DNA of 64,000 nt from Pseudisothecium myosuroides (GCA_951799445.1 OX637295.1:2232001-2296000), one strand, 5' to 3'; shown: positions 35,961-50,026, numbered from the stretch's first letter. Numbers and translations: made by a program. Notes: generated by a model not told the origin, from the sequence alone.

Positions 35961-38900
35961 CATTCCAAAGGACAAGAATAGTCACTTCTAGTGGGGTTTT
36001 TTTTTTTAAATTTTGGAGAAGGAGCTAGTTGTTTCTTCAATATTCATGTGATACTTGGATGATACATGGTGATATCTATATAAAAACTAGGTGATATCTA
36101 GGTAAAGTTTGGCTAAAGGTCTTAAAATACTATAGAAATCTGGCTATTTTGATCTCCAAAATTAAAAATTTCCTTTAAAGAAAATAGCCAACATCTTTTG
36201 GCTGTTTCCAAATTGGCAAAAAATTATGAATAAAAAAATATTGGTCACTTCTTGGGCCCACAATAGGAAGTTATATGATTTTGCTTTTACCACTTATAAT
36301 GATAATTTTTTTCCAAAAATGAATTGATTAGAATACGTGTGAAATAATCTTTGATTTACAGTTTTTATGTTAAAATAATTTGTAAATCCAATAAGTGCAA
36401 GATAGGGAGCCTAATATTGACCCTCAATCCAATTCTCCTAATTAAGTGCAAATCTACATTAGTCCATAATTTCAAGCCCTAAAATATTGGAAATACATAG
36501 ATTTGCATTGAATTGGGAAAATTGGATTGGGGGTCCAAAATGGGCTCCATACCTTAACTACACGCAATGACTACATGGTCCACAATAGGCTTCCTACCTT
36601 AATTGTTAAAGGATAGAGTCTATGACCGTGTAGTCAAACTTGAAAGGCTTTCACTATGTATCCTCCATTTTTTTTCTATTACTTTAGAAGCTTCATATTT
36701 TAGTTTTGCTCATAAGCAAAAGAAATTGTTTTGAACGTCAAAATCAAGTTTTAAGAAAATAAAAGTTCAAAGTGTTGAAGTAAATTGGATAGTGTACCAT
36801 TTTTTTTATAAACTACTTCATATCAAATCAAAAAACAACTAAAATGTCTTGAACTTAAGTCAATGATGTGGATACAATATCAAAAAAACTGTACAAAAAA
36901 AATCACATAAAAATCATTCATTCTTCAATATGTACAAAGTTTGGTTGACCATCTAAAGGATACAAAACATCCTAGGCATCCTTCTATAATTAATCCTTAA
37001 CTCCCAAAGGACCAAAAAAGTGTCAAGATTTTCAAATTATAAAATGCAAATTAGAAGAATAATTAAATGATGACTCTCAAAAAATAGTTGTAAAATATGA
37101 TCCACAAATCATTTTTATATGATTGGATTAACTATTACAAAACCTAGTATTTTTCAATAACATTTGAAGGCAAAAATTGAAAATTCCTTTTAAAATTGAT
37201 TATAGATTGAATATTTGTGATTCTTAGAAGAATTTTTTTCTTTTATATTCAAAATGTTTAGTTCTAATTATAATGATTTTGAAGATTTTGTTTTACTTTT
37301 TATTCAAATCATTTTTGAAGGGTCATTTTTTGAATTGAAAAAGTTATTTTTTGAGGCCAGACCAACTAATATTCTTTGCATTACAGAATATTTGCAAAGC
37401 AAATTCTCCAAAATCTATACCATACAAATACTAAAGAACTAAAACAAGAATCTTCAAAAAAATTGATGGATGAAAACATGCATTTTTGTGTGCTTGAAAT
37501 GTATTTAGATTCATCTATTATTCAAAATTTGAAGGATTAAAGGACAAACATGCATGTGGGTATATTTTTAAATTCAAAACTCAATTTTCATTAAGTTCTT
37601 GATTATAAATGTTTTAAACCTTAACTAAAAAAATCTAGCTCCAATAATCTACTTTTTATTGCATTTTTTTGCATTGTTAAGCTATAGTTTGAAGGTAGCA
37701 TCTTAAAAGCACCTTGAAAGCATCTTGAAAGCATCTTTAAATTACACCACTTTTGAATTTTTTCTATCAAATTTCTCTTGGCATGAGAATCATGCCAAGA
37801 GAAATATATCAAGGAATATATTAGTTAAACCATGATGCTTGTCACTATCTCCATTTTTTCTAAAATTTATACTAATTTAAGCATATTTGTAATTGCTATG
37901 ATTTTCACAAAGAAATTACTTTAAAAAATCAAGTAAATTACATTTCAATATAATTAATAATGAAAAAATTACCACATAAAAAAATATCAAATTTTTGAAA
38001 GATGTGTTTTTATATAGAAAACTAGTGAAGTTTGACCAACTGGAAATATGGAATGTCTATCAAGGTATAGATACCCCACAACTCTCACCACATAAGTTAT
38101 CTTGCTCAACAACCTCTCCATTGAGGTAGATATGCCATAAACTGTCCCTATTATCATACGGAGTACCATAAATAGTTCTTCTAGGAACGAAAAACTATCC
38201 AGTGATGAATTGGTGCCACTTTGGGACTACTATTGCATAATTTTATGAGTGTTTGGGAATTGAATTTGATTTGGAAGTAAACAAAATTTCAATGTAAAGA
38301 ATGTGGAGTTATGAGTAGTGGGACACTTTGTGCCATCCTAGGCAATTACATGTACCATGTTGTTCCAGTTTAAGATTTGTGTGCTTTCATTTTGGGATGC
38401 TAGTTGCACCATTGATGGACAACTTTTTGACATTTGATCTATGGCCTTCAATAGCATTGATTGTTGTGAGCTTTAGAAAATTATATCTAATTCAAACATA
38501 TTATTACAAATCAAATTGTGATGGATGTGTCTCCCTCTCTTCTTTCCCCAAAAATTTGTTAGAAAATGCTTCAATCAGCACAGAAGAGAATAACCTCTTA
38601 ACCCCTAAACGTCTGGATTCATCTCCCAAATTGACGATTTGAGAAAAACCATTATAAACTACAATTTGGAAGAATATTTTGGAATTTGTATACAAATGAA
38701 AGCTGTAGATTTTGATTTTTAAATTCTATCCGTACGGTTAGATCTACTAATGCTATCACCAATCTTTTTCTATAAATTTTGAATTTTTTTTCTTCAGAAT
38801 TCCTTCTAAATTCAATTACAAGTAAAATATTATCATTTTTTGAGTAAAACTTGTTGGAATGGATTTGAAATAAGGTTCTCTTCATATGGTGATTTTTTGA

Positions 38901-39084
38901 AATTTTTGTGACCTTTACATCTTTGACCTCATTTTTGCACATCTAGTTTTGAACTAAAGTCAATGCAAATTGACCACTTGACATACTTCCATGTTTGTAA
39001 TTTTAGAAATGTATATATTCTAGTAACACCAAATCCAACCAATGGATAGGACAACAACTTGATAAAGTATCATCAAAAATTAGG
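35961..39084. other. AT-rich intergenic sequence with solo element ends
   Basis: Solo left termini of the TTAA family occur at 36,997 (TTAA-CTCCCAAAGGACC) and 38,598 (TTAA-CCCCTAAACGTC) without recognisable right termini. A SINE-related string (GAGTCTATGACCGTGTAGTC) lies near 36,614. A perfect 15 bp hairpin lies at 37,771-37,805. No gene recognised. Confidence 0.45.
37771..37805. repeat. Perfect 15 bp inverted repeat
   Basis: ATTTCTCTTGGCATG and its exact inverse are separated by five bases (AGAAT). It may be a small-element relic; no function is assigned. Confidence 0.7.
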
Positions 39085-40342
39085 ATGACTTTCATCCAAG
39101 CAGGAATGAGACAGAAACAAGGATCTGAATCTGTTCATCGTCCAGAAAATGGACGTCGGAGCGCTCCAAGGTTAAATGGACGGTTTCTTGCATCTCCTAC
39201 CTTAAGATTTTTCCAACACCCTGTCCACTATTTCCCCCCAACACCCTGTCTACTATTTCCCCCCAACACCCGATCCACTTTCCCACCACAACAAAAGGCC
39301 CGCACATAATCTCAACGACACCTGAAGAATCGTCAGTGAGAACATCGCCACGGCTCCACGTCAAGTGGCGCAGACCCAGGGAGTGGCCGTGTCCGGCCAC
39401 AAGTTGTACCCCACGGCACGCACTGCGAGGGTCAACAAATGGTTGGGCACGACCAAATTTGATGAACACCCGGTCAAATCATATCTCTTGCCCGCGCCTT
39501 GCTATGAAGTTTGACTCTTGTTGATGTAGTTTTCTGAGGCATGTTATTGCAAAAAGATGAGGCAAGAAAGCTTTCTTTATTCCCGATGTAATGACGAGGT
39601 GCTATATTGGGGCTCCGTGCTCCAATCCCAAGTTTGCCAATGTAGTTATGACATCTTGGACCCCGTGCGTAAGGGCCTTGCCGAGTGCCAATCCCGTGCA
39701 GGCGTGGGGCGGAGGACAAGTTCTGAATCCGATTTCTGAAAAAGCAGCACGTCAAACCACCTTCGGCGCCCCTCTTTGAGGCGCCAGGCGTGGGGATGCC
39801 CTGAGCCAACTCAACAGTACACTTGTTTCCAGTATAATGATTTTAGGGATTAACTAAAATAAAATCTATTGCCAGTTATGGATATTCCCCGACCGTTTTC
39901 TATGGTACGGCAGCCCAGGCACGAAAAGACCAAGATAACAAACCACCGAAACACAACTTTCGCAATTTCCAAGACGATTTGCTCTCCCCTTGTAGGTGTG
40001 CCTCCACCAGAACTGTACTAGGCCTATACAGATTGCAAAGGGAACACAAAGAAGCCGTGCACAATTCCAACAGGTAACTGACTTTCTCAAAGGAAAATAT
40101 TGTATAAAAACTGCAAGGGCTGAGAATGGAATACTGTACCAGCAATACGTTCATCACTGGGTACCTCTAACCCCTAGATACTGTACGCTCCGGACCTACG
40201 TAATCAGGGCCCGCAAATACCAAGTCTTGGCGACTGCACAGAGCTGCAACAGCGGAACTCCATTCTGTTTCACCAAGTGAAAAAATCTAGAGGGGGCTCC
40301 TCATCAACTACCCACCTTTCATACTTGCCACTTTGGATAAAA
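39085..40342. other. GC-richer stretch downstream of the kinase gene
   Basis: Three tandem ~25 bp units (CCAACACCCTGTCCACTATT type) lie at 39,213-39,280. The part adjoining 40,342 is probably the 3' UTR of the kinase gene on the minus strand. Several overlapping 60-110 codon frames on both strands between 39,085 and 40,280 have no recognisable domain. Confidence 0.4.
39213..39280 (+). repeat. 25 bp minisatellite, about three units
   Basis: Units have the form CCAACACCCTGTCCACTATT followed by a run of C; the third is diverged and truncated. Confidence 0.75.
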
Positions 40343-43300
40343 TCAAGCAGACTTGGCTTCAGGCACGTCTTCTGATTCACAACGTGAACACTTCTTCCCT
40401 CCGCAACTGCAAGGCAACCCTGCTTCATTCTTTGGAGTTCCTTCTACAAGGGGTTTTAAAATGTTTGGCCCGGTCACCTGGACGTTCGAGGAATCAGCAG
40501 CCGCAGCAGCTTCTTCTTGAAACGGTGGATCCACAGTTATCGAGGCAGGCCTGGAAACCTCGGAAAGCACAGTAAAGATCTCCTTTACAGTGGGACGTTG
40601 GGTCGGACTTGCCTTGGTACAGGAATAGAAAAGTTTAACCAACACTCTGAGGATCTCAATATCGTCAGTTGCAGCATTCTTCTCAGGAAAAGGTTGAGCG
40701 ACTAAATTCTCTAACTCAGCTGATAAATGTGGACGTTGACCTATCTGAATCCACAAACGCGCAAATTTAAATATGTTAGATCTCACCGTTAGCGGCTCCT
40801 GGTAGCAAGGACACAAACTTAGACTAAGGACCACACTACAAAATTTGGATAAACCTAAAGAAATCATTAATGGGTGTCAAGACAGGCAGAAGGCTTGCTG
40901 AATGGAATCATTCAAGGACAATCATTAAATCCTTCGAAGGTGGAAAAGGACCCCTACGAAGAGGGAGATGAAGCCGCAGCCTCTCAATCATGAGCTACTC
41001 CCTAATAAACCCTTGGGTGATGGAATTCTCTGGTTGTTAACCGGAGCTTGCACGCCATTGGTTCTCTCTCCATCCACCTGTGATTCATTCACTAACAGTG
41101 ATACCTACTATTGGTTGCTTTATTACTTTGCGTGCCACATGGGAGGTAGGATGAGCCTAAGGTAGAAAGAGTCATGTGTGTTTCATAGATTTGTGTGAAA
41201 AGCAGTGACGACAAGGCAAAAGAGAGACACGAAACATGTACCAGCCACTAGTGCCCAGTAGTGCTTGGAAACCAGTGTTCTATTAGGGAGCTAGATTTTT
41301 GGAAGCTTATCATGCCAACTCAAACCTAGTCTAAAAACACCTATTATGAGTTGTCCTAGCCATAATCGCAAATGTCACTATCTGTCATGTGATTTGGACC
41401 TTAGACAACACCCTAAACCCGTTCGGCTGTACTTTCTGTATGATGAAGCAAAACTCTGAACAACGAGTCATCACAAAAACGATTTACTCTCAATCCCAAC
41501 CAAGTTGCAGACAAATTACCCAGACTTAGTTCAAGCACCTCACCTGAATACAAGAGTGGACCTCCGACTCATTGAGCCCTGAATATGGAACTCTGAGAGT
41601 GAGTAATTCAGCTAACAGGCAGCCAAAAGACCACACATCCGCTTCCTGCAACATATGAAGTCATTAGTGAGCCACAATATAGATAACAATTGCATCATTA
41701 CTAGCAATCGGCGGAAATGTGCAACAGAGAGAGACAAAAAGACAATATGAACATGAGTTCTTGCAAGTGAGTAATAACTCTTTCTAATGCAACAGAACAC
41801 ATCCAATGACAATAGCGCTGATCAACTGACGAAACCCAGACAGAGACCACATTAGCCTATCGTCAAATGTGAAGTGCTCCAGAACCAACTTGAGCATTAT
41901 GTTCTAGCACAACCTAGAATGCAAATGCCATAAAACAGCTCATAGTAGGAAAGATAACTACGTACCAAACCATAAGCATGCCTCCCATACATAGCTTGCA
42001 GAACCTCGGGAGCAATCCAACGAGGAGTTCCAACGCAGACATCAACAGCTGGAACGCCACGATGAGCCAAGTAGCATGTATGGGCAGCTGATGAGCTCAA
42101 CGGGACAGCCCTATCAAAATCGCATAATTTCACAACAGGTCCCCCATCAGGACCTTGTTTTGAGTCCATATCAACCAGCACGTTGCTGCTCTTTATGTCC
42201 CTGTGAAGAATGCCTTTGGAGTGTAGCATACCCAAAGCACATGCTACATTTCTTGCCACCTGGCAAGCAAGCCTGGGAGACATGAATTCTTTCCCTTCTT
42301 TAGACACTTCTTTGATTACACCCTGCATACAAAGCATAGCTGTTAAAGAGCATCTCTGATAAGGCAATCTCTACTTTTGAAGCACTCCAGAAGCACATCT
42401 ATTAGAGATAACAGGGCAATCTCAATATTACTAAGGAATGCGTTCAAATTCATCCCAGAAGAAAACCAAGCGAGAAAAATCCGCAGGGAAGTAAGAAATA
42501 CCTCTAAAGAGCCTCCTTTGACATGTTCCATGTAGATGATAAGCTGAGAACCTGCATCTGACTGAGAAACAAACTGATGGCCATACAGAGTGACGATACA
42601 AGGATGCTTGCCAAGGCTGCAAAGTATGCGCAGTTCACTCAAGCAGCTGCTTTCTGGGCCCTTTCCAGACAAGCTTTCTCCAACACTTGTCAGCTGCCGG
42701 ACCTGTCAAAGCGATTGTAAGGTGATTAATCAAATAGACAAATTAATGCTATCATTGCAGGAAATATAAATCACTAATATATTGAACCCCAATCTCAACC
42801 TTGAAGTTTGGACATTCAATGGACTCTCAATTATTGAATCATAACACGATCATTAGGAGGTGTTGTGGTATTGATAACCGACAAGAAAGCTGCGAAAGAA
42901 TGAAACAGACTCTGAATTGCACTTCCAAAATTATCAAGAACAGATTTACCACCAGGAATAATTCATTAGTAGATACTTCAATAATACATGCTCTGAGAAA
43001 GTGGAAACCTTTGCTGCAGCTGTCAGATCTCCAAATTTACAGCGACGAACAGAAGCTCCTGAAGCACCTTGACCAATCTCTTCAAACAAGACGGGAGATG
43101 GAATGCCACTATTTGATAAAAACTGGTTCCCGTCCAAAGCGGATGGCAAAAGAAACCGCTTCAGAGGGATGTACCTGCGCACCACAAACCCAGAAAATGA
43201 CAAGAATACACAGTCGATTTTATAAGCAGCCATCAATGCAAATTCAGCCACAATACTTAGCAAAGTCAACTTTTCACCTTGATCATACCAAAATACATAT

Positions 43301-46300
43301 ACCAATCCTCACTCAAATTGGCGAAAGACCACATATCTTTAGCTGAAAGAGTGCAGCATTCGATTACTACATTTCAACATCAGTCGAGAAAAATACCTGC
43401 AGAAATACTCCAGATCGCTTTCATGGCGGATGTCTAACGGACGGCATCCATCAACCAAAACACGAACGCTGCTTTTCTTGTTCTCCACCAACATAACATT
43501 CCAGGCATGTGGCATGTAATCCAAATAGCCCCGAACCAGCTCACACGGAATTATAGGATCTGCTCGGTCACACAAATACTGCACGCATGCACTCGATCAA
43601 TCAATTTTGTGTCTAGTAGAAGATTCATGTTCTAATCCTGGCAATAAGAGTATACTAACCTGAACTCAGTGTGAAAATTTGCAGACATACAAGTGACCAA
43701 TAACATTCAGGAGATTCAAAAGAATCATAGCTAAAAGTTGCTGATGATTGTACTTCACATTGCCAAGCCATTACGGTCACCATAAACAGGAAAAAGGAGA
43801 TACTACATGGAATTTGATTACTCAGTCTGTAAAATGCCCAGTTCATAGAGACAACGTAACCTTATACAAACCTTCAGGAGTATTGCACGATGCCGGCACA
43901 CGCCAAATCGTAGAGACCCAAGAGGAAGCACGTTTGATCCCCTCTGTGCCTTCAAATACTTCACTGCAGTTTCACAAAGAGAGAGCACGCTTGGAAGTGC
44001 AGCCCCAGGTGGTGATCCAATACTACAATCTAAAAATCCATTGGAACTTTCGGCACTCATACTCGAGCTGCAAGAACAGACGAAAGGGGCCCCAGCAGTG
44101 CCTCCAAGTGCAGCTCGGCGCATGTTTGTAATATTCTGAGTTTTGTCACTTCCGCCGAAACAGTCAGAAACAAATAGAGCCAACATTGTTATCCTCTGAA
44201 AACTATCCATTGTCACATTCTTCTTTATCTGCTCGTCACCATTCTTGAGCAGTGGGGACCCCAACCTTCCAAGAAGTTGCTGAGCTGAAAGTGCAATCTC
44301 ATCCAAATCTTCGTCTCTTTCCCTACACCGAAAACCGGAAAAATACGTGATTTCATCATTGTAGGCATCCATGAACTGTACAATAAATAAACTCTGGTTC
44401 TACAGGAGAGAAAAAACAGGAAAGTCTGGTTTCAGCAAAAAAAATTTCAAAAACTGCATGTATGCCCCAAATCTTCGACGTGCACTTATTCTCCGTGTAC
44501 TTGTAATACATGGACAATGGACAATGTCAAAAGAAATCAGGAATAGTTAGATGTTCATCGTCCATTCAGAACCGGATGAGAGCACAGCCCAGCAAAAAAC
44601 TTAAGTAGAACTTTTGAGAAGCAATAAACCCACAGGAGGGCTCCTAGAAGACAGGAATGAGCGCAATTCGGCAACCACAAAGCCAAGAAGCGTCCAGCGT
44701 GTGTCTGAAACCTGCCCAACCTCCTACCCCTCTAACTGCGGTCCAAAGGTTGTACCTACCTGTCAACAAGAATGACCTCCCTTGAATTGAAGGAAGGTTG
44801 CTCCTTTTCAAGAGCCTCTAAGGAGAAAAAGGGCCGGTCCCGGCCCGCATCATAGAAACCGTCTGGCAATCGCTCATTGAACCCACAAAAGGATTCACTA
44901 TAATACTTGTACGAAATTTCTGAAAAATCTTGCGCAGAGCGCCGCCGCTTACTTGGCTTTGGATTCCTGTCCGTATCACTGCCATGGCGCCTTAATCTTA
45001 CCTCCTCCTTGACTCCTACACTATGGACGGATGGCCCAGCCTTTGGGCCCCCTCCGAGGCCTCCTTCAGAATCTACTAAAGACTTGCCTTCCTCGTTTTC
45101 GGAAGATCTATCACCACTGATGGCTTTCCTGGACCTGTTTTTGTCTTTCACATTTCTACGGTCCAAATCACTGTGATAACCCTCATCTTTCGACCCCGCC
45201 AAGTTATCTGCCTTTCCACCAATGTTCCCTCCTCTTGGATTCCCGCTGTTCAAATCTGACTCACTGAAGCAACTACCTTTTTCAGATTGCATCCTTGAGT
45301 TCAGTTCCAGCTTTGCTGGAACACTACAGCGAACACATTCCCCACATCCGTCTCTCCCCGTATCACCAAGAGCACATTCCGAAACACTTGGCTGCTGCAA
45401 GTCCATGACATTCTCGTCGGCACTGGAACTTGCACACGCCAAATCTTCAACCTGCGCATCAAACCAGGTGGTCATGTTCGAAACGTGTGTAACGAGTAGA
45501 AATGAGACTGAAAACTTCATCATAAACCTAGAAAATGGGAGTAGAACCATTGTACCTCTACAGAATGGTTTACCTTCACGTTTCTCACATTCACCTCCTC
45601 GTTGCCAACACAGGGCTCATCATTCCGATGTTTGCGACTATTGTTTAGACGATCCTGTCGAGCTTTATACTGCTGATTCTCCTGCTTTCGCCATCCGCGC
45701 CTTAGTTTCAAGTTTGTAGTTACTTTCTGGTTTGGTGAGTTTCCTTTGGCGGATGGACACAGAGGCTCCTCAACTGCAACACCACAATTACAAATTTAAA
45801 TCTTAAGCAGACTGGACAAACCGAACAAACTCACTAAACATTCGAGACTTGTCTTTCTAATGAAAAACATTAATCTCCATGAATCTGGCCATGCTCTCTT
45901 GCAGAGAAATTTCCAAGTTTCTAACATAAAACAGGGTACAGGATTCAGAGGTATCCATGTTTTGAACCCCACCTTTGACAACAAGAGAAATTCCTGCAGA
46001 CGGAGAGACCTCCCAGTCCAACTGATAGTCCTCTCCGCAGAATATACTTTCAGCCTCCACGCCATAAAGTTCCGCCTCCAGCGTATCATTTCCTTCCAGC
46101 TGGCAGCATACCCACTCTGGAATCCGGCCTACGCTTTGCAGTTTGTTGAACTGGAACGTAGAACCACGATTACGCAAACTAGTAAGCACGCACACGTGAA
46201 GAAAGCATAATAATAATAACATTTAAAAAAACAGAGGCTTCAATCTTACAGCTGACAACTGAATATAGCTTACATCTGTCCAGCCATCCCATAGCACTGG

Positions 46301-47791
46301 GCAAACTTCATGTCAGCATATCATAGGCAAGCTCACGCATCTAGGCACATAAAAGCAAGACCCGAAGCATCAGGATACAGTCAAACAATGATGAAGGTTC
46401 TGCTTATCTTTAGAATCGTTTAATTGAGAACAAGCTGCTCTTGAGTCATACGCGGATTCTCACATGCTCAGACAGACAACACCTAATATTTATAGTCACA
46501 TTAGATGATAAACGAACATAGAACAAGCAATAAGAAATACCTGAGCATTGAGGGCTCTCAGTGAGGTCATGGATTGCAGACCAAGGGAATCGAACGAAAC
46601 GAGGCGATTGTGAGCCACGTCAATACTAGTCAAATTCGGAAGCTCCGAAAGTTCAGACGGCAGCTCCACCAACTTGTTACTAGCCACTCTTAAATTCTTC
46701 AAAGCTTTGAGACCTGCTATTTCCTTTGGTAATGCTCTCAACTTGTTGAAAGACAGGTCCAATTCCTCTAGGTTCTTGAGAGAACCAATCTCCGCAGGAA
46801 TCCACCTGTACCATCAGACAATAATCAACAGCTAGCCATCGAGAAAAACCGTGACCAGCTCGTAAAAAGGGACACACATTGCTAGTCGGAGACCTTTAGT
46901 GACCGAAATCAACAATTTCAATAGTCAGCACTCACACTTCTAACCTCCTCCAAAGACCAGCACTCGCGTCGCAGATCAGCCCACTACCCGATCATCACTG
47001 ACATCATGGAACCCAAGCTGTTCAATTGCACACAACGAACCATCACCATTCTGCACTCCGAGTACTCCGCGATACTGCGACCTAGCGAATCCGCGAGGAC
47101 AAACCTTCAACCACAGTGGAGCACAGTGACTTGGTAAAACTTACGAGATGGAGAAATGGCAAACAGATAGGCGCGTGAGAGACCGAAGTTGAGCAATGTC
47201 GCGCGTCAAAGTGGCAGAAGAAGGAAGTACAGGTGCTTGATGGAGTTCCAAAGCTCGCAATCCGTTGAGCTTACTAAGCGGAGGTAAACTGCCGAGACCA
47301 GTCGGAGACATTTTCAGGTACACCTCTTCCAACTCCGTCAATTCCCCGATTTCATCCGGTAGCAATTTGACCTCGTTCGCCCAGTACTTCAGTTTCCTGA
47401 GTTGCTTAAACAACCTCGCCGAAGCCGGCAAAACTGAGAACGAGTTGTCATAAACATACATGTTCCTGAACCGGGCCGCTACGTCACGCGGTGTGGACGC
47501 CAACGAGGCCAAGCTGTTTCCATTCGGCGAAATATCAACATCTTCCTCTAAAACTGCAACACCAGTCCCATCCTCGGTACTTTCCTTCACCGCCTTCGCT
47601 GGCAGGTCCGGCTCTTCTTCCGAAACCCTAACAGCATCCACAACGATCTCTTCTTCCTCCCTCAACTCGTCCGCCTCCAAGACGCCCTCATTATTCTCAC
47701 CTCCAGTTCCAGAGTCCGCAGAGTCCACCACCACCACCTGCTCCACCTCGTTGTGCTCCAATCGGGTGCTCCCTCCATCTATCGCACCCAT
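40343..47791 (-). CDS. LRR / EDR1-like / protein kinase protein, 12 exons
   Basis: Exons (5' to 3'): 47791-47145, 46805-46541, 46150-45973, 45773-45574, 45451-44760, 44322-43872, 43578-43397, 43174-43009, 42702-42502, 42322-41966, 41645-41544, 40744-40343. These join in frame to 1,280 residues. Order: acidic N-terminus (1-90); about eight LRRs of the LPxEI type (about 105-330); basic and Ser-rich linker with a Cys motif; a helical region and EDR1-like domain (662-875) with C803 in GVCRHRA, H835 in PHAWN and D854; then a kinase domain (about 895-1235) with loop GQGASGAS, K927 in AAAK, HRDIK (D1036), DFD instead of DFG (1062-1064) and APE (1098-1100); and a Cys-rich tail. Architecture and motifs match the single-copy plant gene represented by Arabidopsis At1g04210, whose function I cannot state. 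No signal peptide or membrane segment is seen, so it is probably cytosolic. The ends of exons 3 and 4 are least certain; exon 4 could end at 45556 (six more codons). Confidence 0.88.
40745..41543 (-). other. Last intron of the kinase gene
   Basis: 799 bp between GTGAGG donor and TTCAG acceptor. No nested gene or repeat was recognised. Confidence 0.75.
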
Positions 47792-48660
47792 GCTTCCAAC
47801 ACCACGCAGTCACACCGCGCATCGACTCAATGTCGCCAACAATAATAACACATGCCCTAGCCTGATCACTCAATCCAGGCGCTCGTCAGCGAATTTTTTA
47901 AACTCCAAGCTCCCGCCACTTCTGTACTCAAAACCTCCATAAGTACAGTAACCCTCCCCCGAGGCCCCCCGCATCGGTTGTAGACATTTCCAATACGGAA
48001 AAATCTGACAACCACGCCAAAGAGGCAATTCCTCCAATGAACTCTCCACCAAAACGCGCACAACAAACACCAAATCCGCAACGCTCACTTCGCCGCCTTG
48101 CTCCGCACTCAAGAAAGAAGCTCAGCAAAACACAAACAGAGGATCGATTTCCTCACCAAATAACGCAATCTCGGTATCGTTAAATACAGAAAAACGTCAA
48201 GTAGCAGTCACTGATCGAAGACAGACCCGCAACTGCGCAAATCGTCGCGGACCGTGCCCCGATTCACGTCTCTCGGAGCCCGAAAAACCGACAAAGCTGC
48301 TCTCTCGGTCCGCCCTTCCCCAGGAAACCAAGACCCGAGGCTGGAGTGAAAACCAAACCCCGAAACCCGAGACCAATCGCCGAGACTTCTCCGAACCAAA
48401 GTACTGTGGAAACCGACGCTGCTTCCGAGCCTACTGCTTCGGGTTCGGAGGTAGGTCGTACTGTGCGCAATAAAGTCGGGGGATGTTTGTCAACTCATGG
48501 CGTCGGAAAGCGAGACTCGGATGGGACGGACCTGACAGTACTAGGCTCGGTAAATGACTGTTGGAAGTTCACCTGCACATCAAGGTGCGCCACCGGATCG
48601 GATGGAGGTTCGGTTTAGACTTGGGGGTACGAGCCTCTGCGTCAGTACGGGACGTCAGCG
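47792..48660 (-). promoter_or_regulatory. GC-rich leader and promoter region of the kinase gene
   Basis: The 870 bp upstream of the ATG are clearly richer in G, C and CpG than the surrounding intergene. No TATA box stands out, so the promoter may be TATA-less. Several open frames on both strands here have no recognisable domain and reflect the base composition. Confidence 0.4.
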
Positions 48661-49093
48661 CAGTCACAGCAGTGTTCGGGAAATTTTTGGGTTCCTCAAA
48701 TTGACACTGGCTAAATTGCTAAAATCTTCTCCAAACTGAAAGTACTAATTAATATTGCATCCTTGGTTAGGCCAAGGATCCTTCCTGCATTGGGAGAGAT
48801 TTTGCACCGCATTTTGTCATGGTCGGGATTCTCATTTGAATTTGGCCAATGGATGTCAAAGGTTTGCATAATGAAGTTCCAATTAATGTGGCTTCATTGC
48901 TCTTTATAGTTTTTTGATTGTCCAAATGAAATGTTGCTTCTTTTTTCAAAATTTCCTCCAGTAAAGTACATTCACTAAACAAGGCTATTTCTTAATATTT
49001 TGCTCTTCATGGTCATCAATTTGGTATCAAGCAAGCAATTTTGGGCACTGCATAAGGTTCATGACTATTGTGAAGCATTGTTCTTGTCAATCC
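48661..49093. other. Intergenic spacer
   Basis: AT-rich 430 bp between the GC-rich promoter region and a TTAA element. Nothing recognised. Confidence 0.45.
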
Positions 49094-50026
49094 TTAACTC
49101 CTAAAGGCCCATTGTCCCTTCGGGGGACAAATGGGTTTTTGGGTAGGTACCTATGGGCTGAATTTTTGTCTTAATTTTTTGAAACTTTTTTTGAAGATAG
49201 AAAAACTGATAAGCTTTATGGGAATATAATTTCTTTCACAATTGGTGACTGGGAAAAAAAGTTATGACCAAATAAGCTCAAAACAAGGGACGGGAGGCAA
49301 TTTGGGCAGCAAAAAAAAAATTGCAAAAATTTGATTTTTTTTTTAAATATTTGATTTCTTGTAGATTATATTTTTTTCTATTTGGAAAGCTTTGATTCAT
49401 TTCATTTGGATTTGTTATGAGAAAGTTATGGACATTCTTGTTTTTCGGGCAATTAGAGCATCTTCTTGAAAAAAATAACTTGTAGGATTCATTTCTAAAT
49501 GCAATTTTTCAAATTTTTTATTTTGCATGATTTAATGTACTTGCTAGAATAATCTCACCATTGGAATTAGTGCATTTTAATTCCATCTAAAATATATGAA
49601 TATTTTAGATTTTCCTTCTATCTTGTACCTACTTCTACTTGACATTTTTTTTAAGCATGATAATTAAGTTTTTTTGAATTTTTTTGAATTTTTCTAGACT
49701 CTCAACACAATTCTCCACTATGAAGATTTAAAGCTCAAAACTCTGTAGTGCAAAAAATTTAAGTAAAAAATGTTCAAAGTCAAAAAATCTAGTCCCGCAA
49801 TGTGCTGAAAAACTTGTTTTTTTCACTTTTAATGCAGATATCTTGCAATTTGTGCGGTCAAAAATTCTGAATTTTTTTCCATACATTCTCATTCTAGTTA
49901 GGTGTAAGATCCTATGATTAGATGTGCTAAAAAAACATTTTTCAAATTTTTTTATTCTTTGCTATAGAAATGGTAGTTTTGAGTGTTTTTTTGGTAGAAA
50001 AAAGGCCTTGGACCTTTAGGGTTTAA
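49094..50026 (-). mobile_element. TTAA-flanked element, subfamily B, copy 3 (inverted)
   Basis: 933 bp, with termini TTAA-CTCCTAAAGGCCCATTGTC and GGACCTTTAGGG-TTTAA (slightly decayed). The interior is the reverse of the copy at 13,047. A further solo right end (CTTAGGGG-TTAA) follows at 50,107-50,118. Confidence 0.78.

Noticed and set aside
42801..43346. 181-codon plus-strand frame within the kinase gene
   Set aside because: It is antisense to a kinase exon and flanking introns, and shows no domain.
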